This document shows positions 44,521 through 56,715 of a stretch of 64,000 nucleotides of DNA, one piece after another. The translations under genes and the position numbers were made by a program. Below the pieces are notes generated by a model that made no database searches, had not been told where the DNA came from, and was given only the letters and a program-made list of their open reading frames with translations. Origin of the DNA: Lojkania enalia (lineage: Eukaryota; Ascomycota; Dothideomycetes; Pleosporales); NCBI GenBank assembly GCA_010094045.1, contig ML986684.1:1-64000 (forward strand), written 5' to 3'. Position 1 is the first letter of the stretch, and every line of letters begins with the position of its first letter.

Positions 44521-47500
44521 CTAAAAATGGCTCAGTTTTGGAAAGTCCGTGGTCCTGAAGCCGTAATAGCTGCAGTCGATATGCGTATCGACAGCGATGG
44601 GCGCGATATTCGGAAAGATGTTCAGAATCCCAGGAAGGCAGCTTTTCTACTAGCCTCCGCCATTTGCTTGGAATTTCTTTTGGATTCTGTGAACGTAGGT
44701 CTGATTTCAGCATTTTCGTGCGCGTTGGGTTTTGAAGAGGCAATAATGGCTGTACATCGATGCATAGCGAATCGTTCTTTTTAATTAGGCTCTGGGACGA
44801 GGTCTCTTAGCGAGAATAGTGCATGCACTTTGCTATAGGGCTATTTATTTTCGCTGTCATTAACCCAGAGATTTTTAGAGGGCATTTGAACTGCCTATTT
44901 CCGAAATTAGCGGTGTTAATGGAGCAGGCTGTATCGACGATGATTCGTCCTGAAGGCCACGAACGGTGACCCTAAAATCTGTTTGTGAGTGCTTTGCTTC
45001 TCCGGCTTTTTTTTTTTTTAAGTAAAGACGATTGAGGTTAACAAAGACTTGGCTGTAGGGTGCCTGTCCAATTGTTGGCGTGATACAGATCTCCCGTAAA
45101 GTCCGGTACGTAGTGGCTTCATCTGGGCAGGTGGAGAGGGCAACGTGCTGGAGTCGTAAATTAGTGGAAGGTACGTCACGAGAAAAGTTCGAATAATTTT
45201 GGCCTATTGGAAACCGTGTTTGGCCACTGCTGGAGGAATCATGCCGAGGATGTGCTGGTGAGAGACCATGTTATGAAGGCTCGGGGAAAGCAATCCGTGC
45301 ACCAACCCCATCCGACATCTCACCCGTTCTATGGGATCTCATCTAGGAACAGGATGAAATATCTTGGATTGATATATTTCCGCTCTAGCTATAGTATTTC
45401 CGTGCATCAATCAAAGTATCAAGTTGGACGAGACTACTCCGTTGGAAATGTCCAACGCTCGCATTTTAGGATGGTCTTAGTGACGATGCGGCTAACTACT
45501 CTTCGTGGCTATCATTATGGAACATCGATTGTACGTGACAGGGTAGGGCATATTCGTCTACTTGACTGTTGATGTGAATACGGACCGTTCTGTAATGTTT
45601 AACGCCTTCTCTATGTCCATAGTCTGCTTCCGCTCTCAATCCTTGTATCTAAGTCTCAATAAAATGCTCCAATTATGTACAGAAATCTAGGCATGATTGG
45701 TTCCTATACACGTCCCCCATCTCGTCCTTCAAGGAACCTACGACTAAGCATACCCAACAAACCTCCAATTGTAAGGTTATATGTATCGCACGATCCCTAT
45801 TAAGGATTAGCACTAATATCATGTGATACCTAGGACAGACAGTATAAATAGCCTTGATCCTCCATAGATATAAATCAACACAGTTCTTCTCATTTGCCTT
45901 GATACTTTACACCAATTAATGCCATCACCCACATAAACTGTCCACTCCTGCAAAACACTGCTCTTCCACCATAGAAACCACACCCCGCTAGATCTCACCC
46001 CAGCATCTCCACCCATGCCCGAATCCCAGCAGCCAGTAGCCACCCTTTGAAAAAGGCAAAACACGCTCTTACATCCCAGACCGGGAGTTTACATTGTCAA
46101 TCAGAAACATTCACGGCTGCCCAAAGCTCTTATCGAGACCAAGGGGGCGAGAAGGAGATGGAAGAGCCGCCAACGCTCGAAGAGAGGCAGGCAAGATACA
46201 CAATGCGTCCTCTTACACCTACCCCCTACTGCGCTCACCCTCAGACGTCACCTTCTCTGCCGGGTCCGGGACAAACCAAGATGGCCTCGGACCGTCGCGC
46301 ACCGCACAGTACGCAAGCCGCCTACGAGGCAGAGAACCAACAAATATGGTAGACCTAGGCGAAAAGCTCTATTGCGCCCCGAAACAAGACGAAGCGCTCG
46401 GTCGAAGATGCGAATACTGAATCACCAACCAGGAGACGGAGGATGGGGGATAAGGGGCCGAGGTCCGGGGGGCGGGGAGGAAGCTAATGAGAGGGAGGGG
46501 AGGGGAGGGGAGAAGAGAGGATGGGGGCTGGATAATCGAGAACGGTGAATAGGAATAGGGATAAGGATGAGAGGAGATGAATGGGGGATTGGGGCTGAAG
46601 GTATTGGCTCGTATTGAACGCCCAATGCATAAATATGGGTTATTATGTATGATTCTATGTACGAGAATGAATTTGCTATCCAACCTTCTCAGCTGCGCGA
46701 GAATGCTAATTTTTCATTATCCAGCCTCGGATTGTTGATGATGACAAAGTTGAGCGGGATGGCTCCAAGTTAGCGAAGATGGCCCCAGCTGCCGCTTCTA
46801 ATCTGTTAGAAAGCCGGTGCTATGCGAATCTGCATGTCATGCAGAAAAGCTCCGAAAGAGAGCCGTCACCGGAGGCGGGCATGTGGTGGGCTGGTGGCGC
46901 CGGGTCAGAGATGGTATTCCTATGGTATCTATCCCCATGGAGTTATTCGCAAGGGCTCTCGATGAGGAATCGGCTATCAATACTGGGGGTTGGCGGTGGT
47001 TGGTGGGCGGACACTAGGCAGGGTTCTGGCGGTTGTGGCGCGCGACGAGCGCTCGCTAGCCGCAGGGCATTCTCTCGCTGCTCTAGTAGAGTTTCGATGT
47101 GCTCTGCCTTGGGTGTTGGGCCTAGAACGTAGAGCGTGCTCCTGCAGTCTTTGCTGGGCGGCACCGAGTTGATATGGGTTCTGTATGTACTGTATATGCA
47201 TCCATAGTACCCAGGCTCGACCGGACGAAAGCGGCAGGAGAGAGGAGATGATGCTTAGGACGATTGAGGATTGACGCCGGGATGAAGCGCCTAAGCCATA
47301 AATGTCCTAGAGTCTCTCCTAAGGCGTACCATACAGTAGCATCCTCAAGTGGCTACACTAGTACCTTAGAGTCCCATTGGAAGGTTGATGAGATGAGATG
47401 ACGATAGACGACGACAAGGCAGGGCTTAGCCCACCTGCGCTGCTGTTCTTACATTACATTAGCACACACAGCCCCATGCGTGCTCACAGCGCGCACCCAT

Positions 47501-48072
47501 CTCGCACTACTGTACTATGCTCTGTCTACGCGGACCCGGGCAGTAGAGTACATACGTTCTCACGGCAGGCGCGGCCCTCGTCGGTCGCTCATGCTGGATT
47601 CGGGTAGCCCAATGCTGCCTCTTCCGACCGCCCGCAGCCCGCTCTGCTCTTTCTTCCTCGTGCCTGCCCTGCCCTTGCTCTTGCTTGCCCCGCAGATCGT
47701 GCCTACCTTGCTGGGCTTGCGGTTTGTCAGCGTCGGCAGCCAGCGCGCTCCTGGTTCCGATGCCGAAGAATGCGAGGAGCTTGGGCGCCTGCCACACCTC
47801 ACCCATCGCTCGTAGTGCGTGCCACACCCGCCTGCTCCATATCTCTCTCCATCCATCCGTTGTTCTCTATTATTGTACGCGCATAGATGCCACGCCGTGT
47901 GCCTTGACCCGAGCTTGTTCTCGGTCTCGCTTTCCATGCCCCATACCACCTACCCCGCGACGCGATACACGAACACCAGCGTCCTTTCCTATTACTCTCA
48001 TGCGCCCTCCGCTCATACATAGCTTTCCCGCTCCACCACCTTTAGCCTTCGCCTTCTCGCATCCTCGCACCC
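44521..48072. other. Long gene-poor region leading to the first large regulator
   Basis: About 3.5 kb. The left part is mixed and holds random small open frames. From 46 kb the DNA becomes GC-rich with many overlapping frames on both strands, typical of a long promoter/5' leader before a regulatory gene. No frame has motifs or consistent splicing. A purine-rich tract is listed separately. Confidence 0.45.
46440..46545 (+). repeat. G-rich purine tract (possible quadruplex)
   Basis: Several runs of four to six G lie close together, including three GGGGA units in a row near 46496-46512 and a run of six G at 46469. The strand asymmetry is strong. Such tracts can form G-quadruplexes, which is inference only. 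Confidence 0.5.
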
Positions 48073-50842
48073 ATGAAGCCCGCCATTGATGCCGGCAACC
48101 TCATAGCATGTTCGTCCTGCGCGAAGGCAAAGGCAAAATGTGACAAGCGCGTACGTCTCGGAGCCCCCCCCTCCACTGGCACTGCTGCTCTGACCCTTTT
48201 CTCTCGTGCTAGCTCCCCACCTGCTCCCGCTGTCTCTACAAGCGCCTCAAGTGTGAACCGCGACCCCCCAGACGCTACCCCGAGACCTTCCAATTCTTTC
48301 AGGCCCAGGCTCAGGCCCAGGCCCAGGCCCAATCCCAGGCCCAGTCCCAATCGCAGTCCCACACCAAAACTCAGACGCAAACTATCTCCCCTCCTTCCTC
48401 CAACACTCCCTCCCCGCCGAATCAGGGTGACACTGTTGCCGATGACTCCTTCAGCCAACTCTTCTCGATTAGCAAAGACACGGAGCCCGGCCACGTTGCG
48501 CCCTTCGAGACTTTACAGTGGCACCATTCCCCTCCCATGACCCTCGATACCTGCCCCGGTGACTTGTCCATTGACCGAATCGGGGACAATACGAACCCAT
48601 TCGACACAGCCATTCTGGCTGACCCGACCTTGTTTCCCGTTCATGATAGTAGCATGGATTACCACTTCGCGTCCAATTTCGACGTCCACGTCTCCAACAG
48701 CCAAGGCCCCCCGGATCCCGTACTTGGCGCCTCTCTGACCTCCGCACCCCATATGCCCCTGGCCCCGTTGCCACCAAATTGGGCGAACAACCCCAATATC
48801 CCGCTTAACAATGCCTTGGACGAAGATTGGACGTGCTTTCGCTGTAATCCGCCAAGTAATCAGCCGATCAATCCCAGGATTGGCAGCAACTTTCTCAGAC
48901 GGCTAGAGGAGACGCTGAACGACCAATCTGTCTGGAATAATACTGAACTTTTGGGTCATGTTCCCGACTGCGAGGCCACCCTCTACATTGAACCCGTGCA
49001 AGAAAGCATTAGAGACAAGCTTTTAGTCATTTCGCAGGGCTTCCTAAGCCGCGCACGAGACATCCATCGTGCTGGCGCTGACGACTCATCATTCAGTAGA
49101 TCTAGATCTTCTTCAACAGTCGCTGCCGCCAATTTCGCCGGCTTCTTTATCCTTCCACCACCTGTTGTCCTTGAAGTCTTTCTGAAAATGTACGCGTGCC
49201 GCGTTGAGCCGTATCTACCCTTCTTTCCCGCCTCTGCCATTGGCATTACGCAGTTGATTGCCTCCAACTCCAATGATGAGAAATCATCTATTCTTCTTTT
49301 GCTTCTGATGATAGCCCATGGAGCTATGGGTAGCCCCATGCCCGAAGCACTTCACCTCGCGAGCGGCTTGATAGAAACGTGTCGGATATGCATGTACGAT
49401 GTCATGGAAAAACATGTGCGGATGGCAGTCCACCCCGTAATGTTACGCTGCGCCCTCATGTATTTGAATGCCGCTGCATGGAGCGGAAATAAATGGCACA
49501 TGGACGTAAGTTGCAGTATCACTTCTACTACGAGTGGCCTAGTTGACATGTTTGGTTTAGCTAGCAGCAGCACAGATGAGAATGTACATGTCGGTACGGT
49601 AACTGAAATTGCTTGCCCTTTGAGTTGTTGCTCACTCCTGGATGCAGATTGTAAGGTATTCCCGCATATTGGATGCTCGGAAATCATCGCTTGCAAACTT
49701 GGAGTTCTCCGTCCAAACAGAAGCATCATGGAAGACTTGGCAGGCTGAAGAAACTATCAATAGGTGAGATTTGACGGAATTCAAGTCCGACCCTTTCCTG
49801 ACAATTCTACAGACTTGCATATTCCTGGGTCTTCCTGGATCAAGAGATGAATCTTATTCATGATCGTCAACCAGAACTTGAAATTCATGACCTCAATTCG
49901 CCAATACCGGACAACGAAGAGCTCTGGAGATCCATATCTGCGGACGTATGGCAAGGAACCCTTAACAAGCTCCGGCAGTCGCGTTCTTACCGTGCCGATT
50001 CTACACCTCCTTCCCTTGCTGCACTGTTTAACAAATTCATGGGCAACGACCTCTCTAACAGCTCAACATCACTGTCACCCACCGAACTTCGACTTCTTCT
50101 ACACCCGCTACAGGCCATGATCTATCATCTGAATAAGAGTATGGTATACTTCTTCCACTCTGGGAGCCACCGACTTCTTCAGCGCCTTTTGACTCAGCTC
50201 GAAGAAGTGCACTACCTCTTGAAGCAATGGTACACACTCTCCATACAAGCCATGGATCGTATGGAAACTTCTCGGAACATCTACTACAGCAATATGATCA
50301 TGTTTCATTTAATCAGCCTTACTGCCATCACATATTTTCCTGACATTGAACGACTGGCTCGGGGCGAGGTAGCTTCCGACAAATTTGGAGACTCGCTTTG
50401 GGCGGGAAAACGCTGTATTGAAGAAGCGCCACAAATATGGTGTCATTGCGGACAGGTTATACGCTATTCTCGACAGATGCCGGCTTCTAGTCGTCCGTTT
50501 TGGTGGGGCGCAGCAATATACCGCACTGCGCTCTACATGTGGGCGACAAGCCTTGCTCAGCAGACCCATGGCACCAGTAACACGTTGTCTGGGATGGAAC
50601 GGATAAACGTTGATACCCTCGCGTTCGACCACCCTTCTCTTGTACGGTACCAGCTTCATCAGGTGGATGGTGTCCCTGTGCTTTCCGATGAGCATGGCAA
50701 CGATGTTTCATTCGCAGCTCCCACAGATGCGATTACGTTTTGTGTTAACCTTGTTCGGATCAACAATGGGTGGGGTTCGCAGCTAGATGAAGGTATCTGC
50801 GCTAGGCTTTTGGGATTGGCGGAAAGGTGGAAGGATGGATGA
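48073..50842 (+). CDS. Zn2Cys6 transcription factor with fungal-specific regulatory domain
   Basis: Four exons (48073-48150, 48213-49505, 49648-49763, 49813-50842) give 838 aa. Introns are 62, 142 and 49 bp. The first splits the zinc cluster, whose Cys are residues 13, 16, 23, 30, 33 and 40. Next comes a Gln-Ala/Gln-Ser repeat (about residues 55-75) coded by a CAGGCC-type minisatellite, then an acidic, Ser/Pro-rich linker. The middle domain has P-P-P-V-V-L-E-V-F-L and W-S-G-N-K-W-H-M. The C-terminal part has L-R-L-L-L-H-P-L-Q, C-H-C-G-Q-V-I and R-P-F-W-W-G-A-A-I-Y-R. It is nuclear and DNA-binding. From the linker onward it is paralogous to the next gene. Target genes are unknown; the MFS exporter downstream is a candidate. 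Confidence 0.93.
48300..48365 (+). repeat. CAGGCC/CAGTCC minisatellite coding Gln-Ala/Gln-Ser
   Basis: About ten hexamer units lie inside exon 2 of the regulator and stay in frame. They encode alternating Gln with Ala or Ser. Hexamer repeats change length without shifting the frame, so this segment may vary between strains. Confidence 0.8.
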
Positions 50843-52911
50843 TGATCAGGATATAGACACGGGGCTCAAGGTGTGAAGCTTTGCTACGCCAATTGAATGG
50901 GTCGTGATAATGGTGGGTAGATAGGTAAAGGTGTGGAGGATTGATGCATGTCAGCAACAAATCTCAAGTCAGCGAGCGCACCGGTAGGTTTGGTTGGGTC
51001 TAGTCTTGGGTCTGTCTTGTCTGGCTTGTCTGGCTTGTCGAGACGAGACGAGACGAGTCTGACCCCACGATATATTTGCCGGACTAAGGCGTGACACGGA
51101 TGGATCTAGTGCCTTGCAGGCTAAGTTCTACGCTTACTCATGGGCGGCTTTGATGGGCGATAGTTCAAGCCTAGTCTAACAGGTCGGACTTAGCGGTGGG
51201 AGATAGCGCGGCATTTGCATTTTATGTCATGGAAGTCTGCGAAAAAAGAAAAAAAAATAAAAAAACCGACTGCAGGCTGGCGGACAGAGGGTGGTGGGGA
51301 GCTGGTGGTAGGGGCGAGGTCGGGGTCGGAATCGGAGGGCTGTTGAGGTGGCCGATTGACGATAACCACTACCTGCGGCAGCCGTATCGAGAATACTTGG
51401 CTGAAGGTCTGCATGCATGAATAGATTAAAACCAATCTTCCAGTCTATGATAACTACCCGTCTTGAACAGCCTATAGTGCACGGAATATCCACCGTCCCC
51501 TTAGTCGGATAGTTGCTTCAAGACGCTTGTTGCTATCTATAACAACAGGAGCCTGGGATGCATACACGTCCGCATAGTACAACAAGCGCGTCTGTAAAAT
51601 ACTACCTTCGGCTTCGCATCCTCGGAATTCAATGAAGACTATCGCCTCCCGCTTTCCACGGGTCAGAAGTTGGTCGGGGACCCTCCTATTGGCTGTAGCA
51701 TTGGAGAGCGCATGTTGTTAGACCTGTGGCGCCGGTATATTATGTGCTGGGCGGGATCCTTTGTACTACCGTTCGGACGCCTCCATGGGGAAGTCAGGCG
51801 AACAGTCAGAGCCGCCACCCTCAGCCCGCCGAGATAGAAATGCAATGCCATTGTTGTTCCCAGCGCAACGGATCAGGCTGACAGCCGTCTCCCGCTTAGT
51901 CAAGGGAACGGTGGTTGGATGGGTGGGGAAAATATGGGCGGGATGTAATCTGTTTGCAGATGAATATCTGCATTCGTCCATGTCAATCCGCGTCATCTAT
52001 CTCGGCTTAGGCTAGCAAGGAAGCTGAAGCTTAACTCGGCGCTAGTAAATAATGCCCAAAGAAACAACTACTATAATTCTGTGGTACGGACTGATCGATG
52101 GCGCGGCCCCTGGCGGTCTGGAGTCAGCGCGCCTCCACCACTGCTGGGCGCCCGTTCTGGCGATCAGTGGTCTGTGCATCTCTTCTTGCACCTGGCCACC
52201 CACCACCCACATCTTAACCCTACGAGCCCTAATGTAGCCTAGTCGATAAGTAGACAACTCGTTACCAATCACGCTTCCTCCGAGATGGAGCTCCTTTGGC
52301 TAGATGCCCTGCTTCATTCCATGGGGGCCGAAGCGTAGTCGCTGCCGATGATCCCTGGCTGGCTGGGTGCTTGCTTGTGGGCTTTCAGAGGGGCCATATC
52401 TAATGGATAATGGATGTACGGAGTCAAAGCCACGTCGCCGTTTGCTAGGCATTTACTACGGGCTTTTGTAATCTGTGCTACCTATCGTGTGCTTGGGACC
52501 CCCGAGATGTACCTGGCCAATAATTTCATGCGGATGACCAACCAGGCAATACGCCGCTCCCAAAACGCCACAGTACACGGGAAAAGCGAAAACGAAAATG
52601 CGAGCGGACTCCATTCATTCTAGGTCCAGCAATTCGACACAATACGAATGGGGCTACAGATACGGAGTCTCCAAAGGAACCGTAATGGAGAGTCAAGTCA
52701 CTACCATGCTCCTCGATAGGACATCTGCATGTCGCTGTCAACATAACGATCCTCATGTCAGCATGCGGACCCGAAGCGCGTAGGTGGACCTGTTCTAGAA
52801 AACGAGGCAATCAGTTGTCCCGCTCTTACGCCGTGCCGGCGGTAGTCGTCTAGGCAGAAGATATGGACTCTAAGCGGCACGCACAAAATTTAGTGACCGA
52901 GCAACTGCATC
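50843..52911. other. Intergenic region between the two paralogous regulators
   Basis: About 2.1 kb with no supported gene. Short tandem repeats (two GTCTGGCTT units, then GAGAC units) occur at about 51012-51057. The rest should be terminator plus a long upstream region of the second regulator. Confidence 0.5.
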
Positions 52912-55883
52912 ATGCCCCAGCGTAGCATCAAGCCGAATCCAAACGGTCAAATGTTCTGCTCCTATTGTGGCCAAGGGTTCAAGAGAGATGAACACCTCGA
53001 AAGGCACATATTGACCCACACAAACATCCGGCCATTCCGATGCCGGGAGTGCAAGCTAGCTTTCAAACGGAAGTGAGTAGCAAGTATACCATGTCACCGG
53101 GAGCGCTGCTAACACAAGGCAACTATAGGGACCTTCTTCGGCGACACTACCGATCAATACACGCACCACCAACCGACGACGACAACGCACAGAATGACGA
53201 CGATACCGCTCCTACAAGGGCTGGATCAGTGGGCCGCATCCCCATTGCGTGTGCCAATTGTGCACAAAGTAAGACCAAATGCGATAACCAGATGCCCTGC
53301 GGTCGCTGTGTGAAGAAGAAACTCACCTGCGAGCGCCGGACGTTTCGGCGGAGCAGCTGTAAGGACAATCCAAAGCACTATGCTCCATCCAAGAGCGATG
53401 CCAAGGACTCTGTTCTAGAGAGCGGCGGCCGAGACATACGGGAGGAGGTTGATGAGGAAAACGAGACTGCAAAGCCCGGTAGTCCGGATAGTATGTCGCC
53501 GGGCTCTCAAGAGCCTGAAATCAATGGCACCGACATTGGGCACGGCGGGACTGTTGTACCTGTCGCCGATATGCTGGGACATCAGCTTGGGGGGACCATG
53601 GACGTTGGCGCGACATTTCAAGATAACTTGCATCTGTCAACCAACATGACTTTCCCATCATTCATCCCAGATCTACATCAACCCATGTATCAGGACATAG
53701 ATTTTGATATGTTCATAGAGGATAGCACCGTCACCCCAGCCCTAGGGACCTCCAATAACAGACTACTGTCCGCCCGTTCGGAAACGACATTTTCTGACTC
53801 GGAGTGGTCCTTTATCCAGGAAGATTTGCAGAAATTGTCGTCGCGGGCGCCAATAGGGCCAATAGTTCTGGCGGATTCTTGTAGCCAATGGCCGTATTAC
53901 CAATGCAACCTTAGAACGGGAAGTGGGCCTGGCGGCATATCGATGTCAACAATCGCCAGTCTGAAAGTCCTGGAAAACCCGGGAATTTGGTCACTCTGCG
54001 CCCAGCCGCCGGCAGTGCAACTCACGGACGCTTCTGCTGCAGGATCGCCAAGTGCAGTGCCATGTGATTCTTCCACACGAGATCGACTGTTGGCAGTCAC
54101 ACAGCAAATCTGGAGAATTGCAAAGGAACGGGTTCTATCCTCCTGTACAGTCGAACAGCATAATGATGGAACGGATGCATGGATGGATAGAATCATCCTG
54201 CTTCCTCCGACGAGTGTTCTGCAATACATTCTGGAGCGGTATACCTCACTAGAACATCAGCACTTTCACTTACTCCCAACGCAAGAAATCATAACTTCCG
54301 CGTCCCTTTTGTCAAGCGAGGACAAGCTATTGTCAGGGGTTCTGACGCTGTTGATAATTGCGCAAGTCACACGGTCGTCGGCCGCTCCAGAAGGCCGTGC
54401 CCTTTCCAACGGTTTGGTTGAAGTGTGTCGGGTTGTTGTACAAGATGCGGAAGAAGCAGTCACCCCGGAAGTTCTGGAGGGCTCTATATCCTTGTTACAG
54501 TTGCTGCAGTGGAGCGGCGATGAATGGCACATGACGGTACGGCAAACCTCATTTGGGCAGACGGAACCGAGAGGCTGATCGCAACAGGTTTTGTTGAAAC
54601 TATGGGAACAGCATGCCAAGGTGAGCGGCCATACAACTCGAGTGCTAGAGCGTTCGCTGAATCTCGTGAAATTGTAGGTTATTAAACATAGTATTCTTGC
54701 TAAAAATCGCAATAGGGGAACCACACCCGCGACTGAGCGTCAAGCGCCTGGTTTCGGCATGGATACGCTAAGAACGGACGAAACGGAGAGCAGGTAAGTC
54801 ATCAGAAGTTCCATCAAACACTATATCTTCTGAGTAACAGGTCTGACATTCGTTGCCTTAAGACTACTATACTCCTGGCTTGCCGTTGACCTCGAATTGA
54901 GTCTATTCCACGATGTGGCACCAAAGCTGGCCGTACAGAACATTGGTAGTGGCACATCCTCCCCAGTCCCATTTGAGTCACGCTTCACTTCGTTGAACGC
55001 TCTATTTGAGACGTTTATGGAGGGCCAGCTGTCAAATCAAGGAGGTTTTACTCCTACCAGCCTGCGGCTGCTGCTTCATCCTCTCCAATGCCTATCGGCG
55101 CACCTCCACCAATGTCTGGACACATTCGGCAGTATCCACAGCCCTGGGAAATCGCCCAACTCTACACTCGGTCTCGCATCCAAGGCCTTCATTGACGAAC
55201 TCAGCGCACTTTTGACGCGGTGGTACCGCCTTACCTTCAGCCTAGGGGCAAATTCCAACCTACTAGACCCCATCATGCAGAGTAGCTTGGTGCTCTACCA
55301 CATCATGGTTCTTAACAACTTTGTCTCCTTCCCCGAGGTTGAGCGCCTGATTCGGGAAAACGTCACCGGCGGCTCGCAGAACCACCCACCGCGTAGCTGG
55401 ATGAGGACCACGTCGTCCGATGCAGCCGCATACCTGCTATTTCACTGTGGCCAGGCCCTTTACATTCTGCGCAGCATGCCACACAACACGAGACCTTTAT
55501 GGTGGGCCGCCGCCCTATACCGCGTTTCGCTCGTCTTGAGCCAAACCATCATCTCCAACGGCTCGAACGGGCCCTGTGCTGCGTTTAACACCGCTACATC
55601 CCCGAGCACGGCCTATATTGTGCTAAATAGGGAATATGCGCCTGGCGAAGCGGACCAGGATGTTGCGCTGCAAATGTTTATGGGCAGACTGCAAGGCACA
55701 CCGGTGCTGACTGGCACCGAGGGGACCACGATCCTTTTGCACATGGCGACCGATGGGCTAGATTATTGTTTAGGCGTGTTAGATGAGCATTTGGTTTTTG
55801 ATTCCACGGCTTTTGCGAGCGGAATACGGATTAAGCTTGGAGCACTGAGGGCTAGATGGGGAGATGGAATGCAGCTAACTTGA
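52912..55883 (+). CDS. C2H2-C2H2-Zn2Cys6 hybrid transcription factor (RegA-like)
   Basis: Five exons (52912-53072, 53129-54536, 54588-54620, 54678-54793, 54863-55883) give 912 aa. The introns are 51-69 bp. Two C2H2 fingers come first: C16, C19, H32, H36 and C44, C47, H60, H65, with intron 1 inside the second finger. A Zn2Cys6 cluster follows, with Cys at 95, 98, 105, 111, 114 and 121. The middle carries R-D-R-L-L-A-V-T-Q-Q-I and W-S-G-D-E-W-H-M. The C-terminus has L-R-L-L-L-H-P-L-Q, F-H-C-G-Q-A-L and R-P-L-W-W-A-A-A-L-Y-R, parallel to the preceding gene. Such combined-finger proteins are known in Aspergillus and relatives (often labelled C6 and C2H2, RegA-like), with few defined targets. The ATG at 52912 is the first that keeps finger one intact. 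A 33-nt exon is easily missed. Confidence 0.93.
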
Positions 55884-56715
55884 TGCAAAGTCAAATTTAG
55901 ACGGATTGTCAAAACTCGGTTCGGTCATTGGAATTTGATTGGGATCTTGGGAGGTGTTCTCTGGTGAATTGGAAATGTCACGTGCTATTTATCCGCTCGA
56001 AGCTGTAGGTGCTTTTTGCTTTGTATTATTCTAGTACGCAAATATTCAAGAAACTAGATATCTGGCTGCAGTCTTTGAGCCTTTGTCCGTAGGGAAAATT
56101 CATTAGTCCGAACGCCGTCCGCGTCAAAAAGTGTGCCAATGAAGGCAATATCGATGCCGAATCGAGATAGTTCAGCTCTGCCGGACGTCCGATGGCCCGT
56201 GCATCCTATTCCGCACATTGACTCCAACTGACATCCAAACTCATGTTCTTGGCACATTAAGGACTTATCCGGCGGAGTCTTAGGTAGTAATTTTCAGGGC
56301 TCTAGGATTCTATCCGTAGAATGTGTTTGGGGCTATAGTGAGTGGCTTCGCTCCGTCCGATAAGGGCTAAGCGTTGCGGTTTGATTGTTCCTTCCGTCGT
56401 CCGCTAGAGATACCTGTTGCTTCTTTGGGCTTTATTTTTTTTCTTCTCCCGCGACATTGAGGGTTTCCTGCCAACAATTACCTCGAGTTTTGACGATTTT
56501 CTCTAGTCTCGGTCCTGAAGATTACGATTTGCATTTGCGGAAGGAGAATAGAAGCGACTATCGGACGATCCAACCACATTGCACGCTGATTTGACACTTA
56601 AGATCGGTTCGTAGGTGTCTAGGCATTCGGTATATTTCTCTTCCGGGTATATTTTTCATTTCTCTCCTACTCAAACTTCACACAGAGACGTTTTTGACAA
56701 CGGAATTGAGTTGTC
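55884..56715. other. Intergenic region before the DHA2 exporter
   Basis: About 830 bp holding the regulator 3' end and the MFS promoter. Pyrimidine-rich DNA precedes the start of the MFS gene. No gene was seen. Confidence 0.45.

Noticed and set aside
45207..45572. 121-codon plus-strand frame
   Set aside because: Random composition, no motif and no start or splice support.
46047..47201. Several overlapping frames in GC-rich DNA on both strands
   Set aside because: GC-rich DNA has few stops by chance. None has family motifs; more likely leader/promoter of the regulator at 48073.
47480..48089. Frames of 110-135 codons on both strands just before the regulator
   Set aside because: Low-complexity Cys/Ser/Pro- and Arg-rich products with several phases open at once. 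Treated as 5' leader.
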